Shown in pieces: positions 7,534-12,928 of a stretch of DNA of 12,928 nt (position 1 is the first letter of the stretch; every line of letters starts with the position of its first letter). The notes under the pieces were generated by a model that worked only from the letters and a program-made list of their open reading frames with translations, was not told where the DNA came from and searched no databases. Both the position numbers and the translations under genes were made by a program. Source of the DNA: JBEIUL01 sp044356865. Its GTDB lineage: Bacteria; Planctomycetota; Phycisphaerae; Phycisphaerales; SM1A02. The DNA is taken from contig JBIKVN010000075.1 in the NCBI GenBank assembly GCA_044356865.1, forward strand, positions 1-12,928. The letters run 5' to 3'.

Positions 7534-8068
7534 GGCGAGGTCGACGGAGTCGACCTCGCCGACAGATTTCAGGTCGCCGGTGAGGGGCTGGCTGGCTTCG
7601 AAGTTGGCGCTTTCGAGCCGGGCGTCGGCCTCGGGCCGACGCTCAACGCTGCGTTGCGCCAACGACGAAACGCCGTGGAGGGCCGGCCTGCGGCCGGCCA
7701 AGATGGAAGCCCGAGCCGTTCGCCGGTTGGGCCCGCGATGGACGCCGCCCTCGTCCCGCGTCGGTCGCTGACCGACGCCCCCAAAGTGAAGCCCGGGGCC
7801 GTCTCGTGCGATGAGCGTCGTGCCGGTCACTGGGGTGGGCGGTCCGCGACCGCCCTGGATGAACGCCAACGCCGTGCTCGGGTTGGGCCCGCGAGACACC
7901 CCTCGCGAGTCAGGCGTCGGCCGCAGGCCGACGCTCCCAGTGCCGCATCGCGATTTCCACGACACGCGAGGCACCACTCTTCTTGGAGGGCCGGCCTGCG
8001 GCCGGCCAGAGTGAACGCCGAAGCCGTCTGCGGGCGTGGGCGCAGAGCGACGAGGCCGTGCCTCGTCG
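7534..8068. repeat. Array of eight short hairpins with three-base loops, about 78-base period
   Basis: Perfect inverted repeats, each closed by three bases, lie at 7534-7560 (12-bp stem, loop GGA), 7622-7642 (9, TCG), 7681-7699 (8, TGC), 7758-7778 (9, GCT), 7837-7855 (8, CGC), 7914-7934 (9, GCA), 7989-8007 (8, TGC) and 8048-8068 (9, CGT). Successive centres are 85, 58, 78, 78, 78, 74 and 60 bases apart. From the second to the seventh, two arm types alternate: GCGTCGG(C/T)C and GGCCGGCC or GGGCGGTC. The spacers after the GGCC-type hairpins resemble each other (for example GGTTGGGCCCGCGA at 7724-7737 and again about 156 bases on), so the basic unit is a two-hairpin repeat of about 156 bases. 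Arms differ while pairing is kept. Open frames across it carry repeated AGRRPA-like peptides and no domain; I read these as translations of the repeat, not as proteins. Confidence 0.85.
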
Positions 8069-8171
8069 TGACCTCGAGCCGCGGCGTGATTCCTCGACGG
8101 GGAATGGCCCCGCCGTTCCGGGCCTGGCCCTCGACCGGACCGGCCGCGGAACTCCCGCCCTCACTCAACGA
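8069..8171. other. Gene-free stretch between hairpin array and terminator
   Basis: About 100 bases with no coding or structural feature I can support. Confidence 0.4.
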
Positions 8172-8196
8172 CAAGCCCCTGCGGAACAGGGGCTTG
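8172..8196 (-). terminator. Terminator-like hairpin downstream of tRNA-Val
   Basis: CAAGCCCCTG and CAGGGGCTTG pair perfectly (10 bp) around a five-base loop. On the minus strand it lies 36 bases beyond the tRNA 3' end and is followed by a short, impure T-rich stretch (TCGTTGAGT). It differs from the array hairpins in its loop size and AA/TT stem ends. It is a plausible intrinsic terminator for the tRNA transcript, with a weak U-tract. Confidence 0.6.
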
Positions 8197-8232
8197 GGTC
8201 GAGAAACCTGCGACTTCGGGCGAAGGCCTGAA

Positions 8233-8306
8233 TGGACCGTACTGGACTTGAACCAGTGACCTCCTCCGTGTCATGGAGGCGCGCTAGCCAACTGCGCCAA
8301 CGGTCC
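8233..8306 (-). tRNA. tRNA-Val (anticodon GAC)
   Basis: A 74-nt cloverleaf on the minus strand. The acceptor stem is GGACCGT/ACGGTCC with discriminator A, and the D stem is GCGC/GCGC. The anticodon stem CCTCC/GGAGG encloses the loop ATGACAC, so the anticodon is GAC (valine codons GUC and GUU). The T arm is ACTGG-TTCAAGT-CCAGT. CCA is not encoded and must be added after transcription. The gene starts 79 bases after the stop of gltX on the same strand, so it could be co-transcribed with gltX or have its own promoter in that gap. Confidence 0.97.
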
Positions 8307-8385
8307 GGCTTCCCTTGCGGGCCGCGGATGGTAGCAGCACCCGCGGCCAATCGGCAAGCATCGGAAAACCCGCGGGAACGCCGAC

Positions 8386-10077
8386 TCAACCCGTCTGCAC
8401 GCCCGCCCGGGCCTCCCAGGCCGCGAGGCAGCGGTCGATCCGCCGGAGCGTCGCGTCCTTCCCGAGGATCGCCAGCGTGTCGAAGATCGGCGGGCTGACC
8501 GTCGCGCCGGTGACCCCGACCCGCAGCGGCTGGGCGATGCGGCCGAGGTTGCCCTCGCAACGCCCGGCGGCGAAGGCGGTGACCGCGGTCTCGAGCGATT
8601 CGCGGGTCCAGGCGGCGATCCCCGCGAGCACCGCCCGCACGCCGCGCAGCAGCTCGAGCCCGCTCGGCGCCCCCTCAAGCATCGCCTTCCGGGCCGGCTT
8701 CGCATCGGCGAACTCGACCGCGTCGTCGGCGGTGACCAGCCAGCGGTTGCCGCGGTAGAGATCGTCGAGGGTCTTCGACCGCTCGTGGCTCGCCTCGGCA
8801 AGCAGCCGGAACTGCTCGGGCGTGAGCCGCTCGAGGAACCCGGCATGGTACGCCTCGCCGTGCAGGCGCGCCCTCCGCACGAACTCGTCGCGCGGCATGC
8901 CGGTGATCGCGTCGCAGTTGAAGGCGAGCAGCTTCACGCGGTCGAACTTCGCGGGCGTCTTCACGACCCGCTTGAGATCGAAAGTCTTCGCGAGGAACTC
9001 GTTGTCGAACTTCTCGCGGTCGCCGCCCGGGCTCCAGCCGTTCAGGGCCAGGAAGTTGCAGAGGACCTCGGGCAGGTAGCCCGACCGGCGGAAATCGTCG
9101 ACGTTGATCTCGGGCAGCGCGACATCGAGCGCCGCCGCCAGCCGCTCGGCCGAGGCGAACTCGAGCTGCGTGTTCTTGTCCTTGCGCCAGGCCGCGAAGG
9201 TCGCCTCGTCGACGGTGCCCGCGGGCGGGCCGGAAAGCTTGCGGTCTTCGACCGCCTTCCGCAGCGTCTTGTCCTTGTCGCGCTTGCTCATCTTGCTGCC
9301 GTCCGGGTTGAAGATGAGCGGCAGGTGCCCGTAGGTCGGGCGCCGGAAGCCGAGCGCATCCTGCAGCACGATGTGCTTGGCCGTGTTGTTGAAGTGCTCC
9401 TGGGCCCGCAGGACATGCGTGACGCCCATGAGCTCGTCGTCGACCACCACCGCGAAGTGGTAGGTCGGGAAGCCGTCGGCCTTGCGGATCACGAAGTCGT
9501 CGACCTCGCCCGCGGGCAGCGTCGCCTCGCCGAGGATCTCGTCGACGATGGTGATCGGGGCGACCGGGGTGCGGAACCGGATGACCGCGCTCTCGCCGGC
9601 CGCGATCCGCCGCTCGGCCTCGGCCCGCAGGATCGCCGGGCCCTCGATGCGATAGCGGAACGCCTCGCCGCGGGCGGTCGCGGCCTTGCGCTTCGCGTCG
9701 AGCTCCTCCGCGGTGTCGAAGGCGTAGTAGGCCGCGCCCGAGTCGAGCAGCCGGCCGAGGTGATGGTCGTAGGTCGCGACGCGTTCGCTCTGGAAGTACG
9801 GGCCGTTCGGACCGCCGCCGACGGTGCGGCCGTCGGGCCGCGTCCACTCGGGGCCCTCGTTCCAGTTGATGCCGAGCCAGTCGAGGTCCTTGAGGAAGCC
9901 GACGCTCGCCGCATCGGAGGATCGCTTCTGGTCGGTGTCCTCGATGCGGAGCAGGAAAGTCCCGCCGCGGCCGCGGGCGAACGCCCAGCAGAGGAGCGCG
10001 GTGCGGGCGCCGCCGACATGGAGGTGGCCGGAGGGGCTCGGGGCGAAACGGGTGACGGGGGCGGGCGAGTCGCTCAT
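8386..10077 (-). CDS. gltX: Glutamyl-tRNA synthetase
   Basis: Charges tRNA-Glu (and possibly tRNA-Gln, for later amidation) with glutamate; cytosolic class I synthetase. 563 residues from the ATG at 10077. The HIGH-type motif is in FAPSPSGHLHVGGARTAL (11-28), followed by LLRIEDTD (42-49). The fold continues through DGFPTYHFAVVVDDELMGVT (201-220) and HVLRAQEH (221-228) to the KMSKR motif in DGSKMSKRDK (259-268). The anticodon-binding part follows RSGYLPEVLCNFLALNGWS (331-349). KMSKR and YLPEV are about 67 residues apart, against about 13 in the E. coli enzyme, so an insertion of about 55 residues lies at 267-328. The zinc-binding cysteines of the E. coli enzyme are absent (AYYAFDTAEE at 116-125). 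The open frame continues upstream to 10404 but only as shadow of the divergent gene; no upstream start fits the family. No good Shine-Dalgarno site is seen (a GGAGG lies 19 bases away). Confidence 0.97.
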   Translation of the reverse strand: MSDSPAPVTRFAPSPSGHLHVGGARTALLCWAFARGRGGTFLLRIEDTDQKRSSDAASVGFLKDLDWLGINWNEGPEWTRPDGRTVGGGPNGPYFQSERVATYDHHLGRLLDSGAAYYAFDTAEELDAKRKAATARGEAFRYRIEGPAILRAEAERRIAAGESAVIRFRTPVAPITIVDEILGEATLPAGEVDDFVIRKADGFPTYHFAVVVDDELMGVTHVLRAQEHFNNTAKHIVLQDALGFRRPTYGHLPLIFNPDGSKMSKRDKDKTLRKAVEDRKLSGPPAGTVDEATFAAWRKDKNTQLEFASAERLAAALDVALPEINVDDFRRSGYLPEVLCNFLALNGWSPGGDREKFDNEFLAKTFDLKRVVKTPAKFDRVKLLAFNCDAITGMPRDEFVRRARLHGEAYHAGFLERLTPEQFRLLAEASHERSKTLDDLYRGNRWLVTADDAVEFADAKPARKAMLEGAPSGLELLRGVRAVLAGIAAWTRESLETAVTAFAAGRCEGNLGRIAQPLRVGVTGATVSPPIFDTLAILGKDATLRRIDRCLAAWEARAGVQTG

Positions 10078-10123
10078 GGTGAATCGCGAAAGGTATCCTC
10101 CGGGCCGGCGAAAGCGCGTCCCG

Positions 10124-10612
10124 ATGCCGGTCCTCCTCGGAATCCTGAGCGACAGCCACGGCCGCCGCGAGCGTTTGCGGACGGCGATCCGGCTGCTGAC
10201 CGGGGCCGGGGCGGAACGCTTCGTCCACCTCGGTGACCTCGAGGACGCCTCGGCCCTCGACGAGCTCGCCGGCCTGCCCTGCGCGGTCGTCTTCGGGAAC
10301 TGCGACGACGAGCGCGAGCTCGGCCGCACCGCCGAGTGCCTCGGGATCGAGTCGCGGCATCCCGGAGGCGTGATCGAGGTCGGATCGAAGCGGGTCGCGA
10401 TCACCCACGGGCATCTCGAGAGCGAGCTGCGCCGCCTTCGCGGCCTCGAGCCCGATTACCTCCTCCACGGTCACACCCACGAGCGGAAGGACCGCATCGA
10501 GCACGGCGTCCGGACGATCTGCCCCGGGGCCCTCCATCGGGCGGTCCCCCCCACCGTCGCCCTGCTCGAGGTCGAAAGCGGACGGCTCGAGACGATCGTC
10601 GTCCCGGGCTGA
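10124..10612 (+). CDS. YfcE/MJ0936-type metallophosphoesterase
   Basis: A small calcineurin-like phosphodiesterase, 162 residues, cytosolic, with a two-metal active site. All family motifs are present in order: DSHG (D10, H12), GDLED (G37, D38), GNCDDE (N59, D61), THGH (H95, H97) and GHTH (H117, H119), then CPGALHR at 133-139 where relatives have NPGS. The substrate cannot be told from sequence; family members act on phosphodiesters in vitro. The ATG at 10124 places the first metal motif at residue 10, as in relatives. An in-frame ATG at 10076 exists, its CATG being shared with the gltX start on the other strand, but it would add a charged 16-residue tail. The gene diverges from gltX with only 46 bases between starts, so the promoters must overlap coding sequence. 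Confidence 0.95.
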   Translation: MPVLLGILSDSHGRRERLRTAIRLLTGAGAERFVHLGDLEDASALDELAGLPCAVVFGNCDDERELGRTAECLGIESRHPGGVIEVGSKRVAITHGHLESELRRLRGLEPDYLLHGHTHERKDRIEHGVRTICPGALHRAVPPTVALLEVESGRLETIVVPG

Positions 10613-10646
10613 CTCCGCCAGCCGGGAAGGAGCGAAACCCGCCCCC

Positions 10647-11093
10647 ATGCCCGTCCTTCTCGTCCAAGCCTTCGCCTCGCTCGCCCTGACCGGCCTCATC
10701 TGGTGCATCCAGGTCGTGCACTACCCGCTCTTCGCCGCGGTCGGCCGCGACGAGTTCACCCGCTACGAGGCCGACCACGCCCGGCTCATCACGCTCGTGG
10801 TCGGGCCGCTCATGCTGGTCGAGCTCGCCGCCGTCCTCTGGCTCGCGGCGGTCCGGCCGGTGGGCGTTCCCGCCTGGATGGCCTGGACGGGCCTCGCGCT
10901 GGTCGCCGCGATCTGGCTCTCGACCGCGGCGATCCAGGTGCCCTGCCATGCGAAGCTCGCGGCCGGCTTCGACGCCGAGGTGCACGCCCGGCTCGTCTCG
11001 AGCAACTGGATCCGGACCGTGGCGTGGACGGCCCGCGGCCTTCTCGCCCTCGCGATGATCGCGGCGTGGGCGAGGGCGTCCCGGGCCGGCTGA
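10647..11093 (+). CDS. Four-helix membrane protein of unknown function
   Basis: 148 residues, ATG start 34 bases after the phosphoesterase stop, so probably the same operon. An AAGGAG motif lies 14 bases upstream, a rather long spacing. Four hydrophobic segments are visible near residues 4-24, 46-68, 76-97 and 121-142. It appears to be two copies of a two-helix unit: IQVVHYPLFAAVGRDEF (21-37) and IQVPCHAKLAAGFDAEV (96-112) follow the first helix of each half, and HARLITLVV resembles NWIRTVAW. Conserved-looking polar residues at the membrane edge are Q22, H25, Y40 and H44, then Q97, H101 and the NWIR (120-123) segment. I recognise this as a widespread uncharacterised type but cannot name a function. 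No signal peptide separate from helix 1. Confidence 0.86.
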   Translation: MPVLLVQAFASLALTGLIWCIQVVHYPLFAAVGRDEFTRYEADHARLITLVVGPLMLVELAAVLWLAAVRPVGVPAWMAWTGLALVAAIWLSTAAIQVPCHAKLAAGFDAEVHARLVSSNWIRTVAWTARGLLALAMIAAWARASRAG

Positions 11094-11141
11094 CGCCCGC
11101 CCCTTGCGGAACCGCCGGGAAACCGCGAACCTTCGCGGCGA

Positions 11142-12251
11142 TTGCTCCACGCCCGCATCATCTCCTACGCACCCGACGGGATCGAGGAGACGACCCTCGA
11201 CACGGACGCGATCCTCGCCGCGGCCGATCCGGCGGCGGCCCTGGCCGAGGCGATCGAGCCGTGGATCCGCGCCGAGCGGCGAGCGTGGATCGAGATCGAC
11301 ACCGACACGCGTTCGCTCGTGGAACAGGCGATCGGGAAGGTCATCCCGCTCCATCCGATCGTCGCCGACGTCCTGGTGCAGCGTGACCACCGGCCCGCGA
11401 TCGACCGCTTCCCCGGCCTCGTCCACATGATCCTCGACCTCGCCCACGCGAGGAAGACGCTCACTTTCGAGAAGGTCGACGTCCTGGCCGGCGACACCTG
11501 GATCATCGGCGTCGGCAGCCAACCCGACGAGATCTTCGAGCCCGTGCGGCAGCGGCTGCGCCGCGGCGACGCCCTCCGCTCGCTCGGCACGCCCTTCCTC
11601 GTCCACGCCCTCGTCGAGGCGATGTGCCGGCAGGACACGAGGATCCTCGAGCGGCTCGGCGACCGCATGGAGACGCTCGAGCTCGCCCTGATCGACGACC
11701 CGAGCCCCTCGCGCCTCAACCGGATCCACGCCCTCAAGCGGGACCTCCGCGGCCTGCGCCGCTCGGTGGTGCCGCTGATGGATTCGGCGACCACCTTCCT
11801 GCAGAATCGCCGGTCGTCGGGGCACGCCTCGACCGAGGACCTCGACATGGCGGTGCGCGAGATCCACGACGAGCTCGCCTCGGTCGCCGACATCCTCGAC
11901 GCCTACCGTGACGCGGCGCAGAACCTCGCGGAGCTCTACGCGGCCAGCCTCTCGAACCGGCTGAACGACATCCTGCGGACGCTCGCGATCATCTCGACGG
12001 TCTTCATCCCGCTCAACTTCATCGCGGCCCTGTTCGGCATGAACTTCACCCACCTGCCGCTCATCGAGAACCCGCTCGGGTTCTGGGTGACCATGGGCGT
12101 GATGGCCACGCTCGCGTCGCTGGTCATCGCGGTCGCGTGGCGGCAGGGCTGGCTGAGGCGGCCCGGCCGCCGGACCCGGTCGCCCGCGATCACCCGGCCC
12201 CAGCGGTTTGAGGAGCGCGAGGGCGAGCGGAACGGGGCGAACCCCGCCTGA
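11142..12251 (+). CDS. corA: CorA-family divalent metal ion channel/transporter
   Basis: Pentameric inner-membrane Mg2+ (or Co2+/Zn2+) transporter; 369 residues. The long N-terminal cytoplasmic part (1-275) contains LVHMILDL and the helical stalk (about 150-285, e.g. LRGLRRSVVPLMDS). Then come helix 1 (about 279-299), the pore signature GMNF (299-302), an external loop (THLPLIENPLGFW) and helix 2 (about 312-334), followed by a basic 35-residue tail longer than usual. The start is TTG at 11142: the frame is closed at 11091-11093 and no ATG or GTG occurs between there and residue 95. It begins 48 bases after the four-helix protein, in the same frame. Selectivity among the CorA/ZntB group cannot be fixed from this sequence; the GMN motif favours CorA. 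Confidence 0.93.
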   Translation: MLHARIISYAPDGIEETTLDTDAILAAADPAAALAEAIEPWIRAERRAWIEIDTDTRSLVEQAIGKVIPLHPIVADVLVQRDHRPAIDRFPGLVHMILDLAHARKTLTFEKVDVLAGDTWIIGVGSQPDEIFEPVRQRLRRGDALRSLGTPFLVHALVEAMCRQDTRILERLGDRMETLELALIDDPSPSRLNRIHALKRDLRGLRRSVVPLMDSATTFLQNRRSSGHASTEDLDMAVREIHDELASVADILDAYRDAAQNLAELYAASLSNRLNDILRTLAIISTVFIPLNFIAALFGMNFTHLPLIENPLGFWVTMGVMATLASLVIAVAWRQGWLRRPGRRTRSPAITRPQRFEEREGERNGANPA

Positions 12252-12294
12252 CCGGCACCGCATCCGCCCGCCGCGGGACGCGAACCCCGCTGCC

Positions 12295-12928
12295 ATGACC
12301 GTCCTCGCCGCCGATCCCGCCGCCCCGCCCTCGATCTCGAACCTCGCCGAACTGCTTTCCGCCGGCTGGCGAAGCCGCACCGTCAAGGAAGAACTCCGCG
12401 ACAACCTCGTCGCGGCCCTCGCCCGCGGCGAGGATCTCTTCCCGGGGATCCGCGGCTACGACGACACCGTCATCCCCGAGATCGTCCACGCGGTGCTCGC
12501 GGGGCACGACCTGCTGTTCCTGGGCGAGAAGGGCCAGGGGAAGAGCCGGCTCATGCGGCTGCTCGCGCGGCATCTCGACGCCTGGATTCCCTGCCTCGAC
12601 CTGCCCGGCTGCCCGGTGCACGAGGATCCGCTCGCCCCGATCACCTCGATGGGCAAGCGGTTCGTCGCCGGGAAGGCGAGCGCCGAGATTCCCATCCGCT
12701 GGTGGTCGCGCGAGGGCCGCTACGCCGAGCGGCTCGCCCCCGGCACGCGGTTCGCCGACGTGATCGGCGAGCTGGACCCGGCGAAACTCGTCGCCGGCGC
12801 CTCGATGTCGGCCGAGGACGCCCTGCACTTCGGCCTCATCCCCCGCATGCACCGCGGCATCTTCGCGATGAACGAGCTGCCCGACCTCGACGAGAGCGTG
12901 CAGGTCGGCCTCTTCAACATCCTCGAGG
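12295..12928 (+). CDS. Magnesium-chelatase-like (MoxR/BchI-type) AAA+ ATPase, 3' end cut by window
   Basis: N-terminal 211 residues of an AAA+ ATPase whose end lies beyond the window. Walker A is GEKGQGKS (77-84, K83). The Walker B region is GIFAMNELPDLDE (188-200), and the chain stops at VQVGLFNILE, which is followed in the family by the sensor region. The start (LAELLSAGWRSRTVKEELR, then FPGIRGYDDTVIPEI at 49-63) resembles the M. tuberculosis Rv0958-type proteins often labelled magnesium chelatase subunits, though they are not chlorophyll enzymes. Such ATPases usually pair with a von Willebrand A domain protein, so a VWA gene just downstream is predicted. ATG at 12295, 43 bases after corA, with no clear ribosome site. 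Confidence 0.92.
   Translation, partial: MTVLAADPAAPPSISNLAELLSAGWRSRTVKEELRDNLVAALARGEDLFPGIRGYDDTVIPEIVHAVLAGHDLLFLGEKGQGKSRLMRLLARHLDAWIPCLDLPGCPVHEDPLAPITSMGKRFVAGKASAEIPIRWWSREGRYAERLAPGTRFADVIGELDPAKLVAGASMSAEDALHFGLIPRMHRGIFAMNELPDLDESVQVGLFNILE

Noticed and set aside
7534..8068. CRISPR array
   Set aside because: The regular period is suggestive, but the repeats are short variable hairpins, the spacers are related to each other, and there are no cas genes.
7534..8068. Integron attC cassette array
   Set aside because: No integrase, no R' or R'' core boxes, and no cassette genes between the hairpins.
7344..8306. Genomic island inserted at the 3' end of tRNA-Val
   Set aside because: The location fits, but I find no second copy of the tRNA 3' end (attachment repeat) in 7344-8232 and no integrase in the window.
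8675..10708. 677-codon minus frame, and a 483-codon plus frame over 8785-10236, within gltX
   Set aside because: Both overlap glutamyl-tRNA synthetase, whose HIGH and KMSKR motifs fix the true frame; the translations are low-complexity.
10401..12404. 667-codon minus frame antisense to the phosphoesterase, membrane protein and corA genes
   Set aside because: Shadow of three well-supported plus-strand genes; no recognisable protein features.

Overview
This 12.9 kb window is very GC-rich and most likely comes from a planctomycete, probably of the Phycisphaerae type. The grounds are the high-GC codon use, weak or absent Shine-Dalgarno sites, several GTG/TTG starts, and a secreted repeat protein ending in a dockerin-like pair of calcium loops (DLNGDGVVDAADLSILL / DINGDGTVDGTDLTTLL) of the kind common in that group. 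The taxonomic call is inference. No phage, transposase, CRISPR or plasmid gene is visible.

Layout. Positions 1-5612 hold five genes on the minus strand. In transcription order they are a Sel1-repeat protein, a two-domain polyphosphate:AMP phosphotransferase (PPK2 class II), a lipoprotein of unknown function, a 309-residue conserved protein of unknown function, and fumarylacetoacetase, which is cut by the window start. The last two overlap by 4 bases (ATGA), so the unknown protein is probably translationally coupled to the last step of tyrosine/homogentisate breakdown. A 328-base divergent gap follows. Next, on the plus strand (5941-7343), is a secreted protein with seven propeller-like repeats and a C-terminal dockerin-like domain; its frame is broken by an apparent one-base loss near 6740-6753.

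From 7344 to 8232 there is no convincing gene. Most of this stretch (7534-8068) is an array of eight short, perfectly paired hairpins, nearly all about 78 bases apart, each with a three-base loop. Two arm families alternate, and the arms differ while pairing is kept. This is the most unusual structure in the window. It lies directly beyond the 3' end of a minus-strand tRNA-Val(GAC) gene, from which it is separated by a terminator-like hairpin.

Positions 8386-10077 (minus) encode glutamyl-tRNA synthetase with a large insertion after the KMSKR motif. From 10124 to the end, plus-strand genes follow closely: a YfcE/MJ0936-type metallophosphoesterase, a four-helix membrane protein of unknown function with an internal repeat, a CorA-family divalent-metal channel with a TTG start, and the N-terminal part of a magnesium-chelatase-like AAA+ ATPase that runs off the window.

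Most of the window is ordinary chromosomal housekeeping. The points worth a second look are the hairpin array, the unknown protein coupled to fumarylacetoacetase, the frameshifted dockerin protein, and the degenerate N-terminal P-loop in the polyphosphate kinase.
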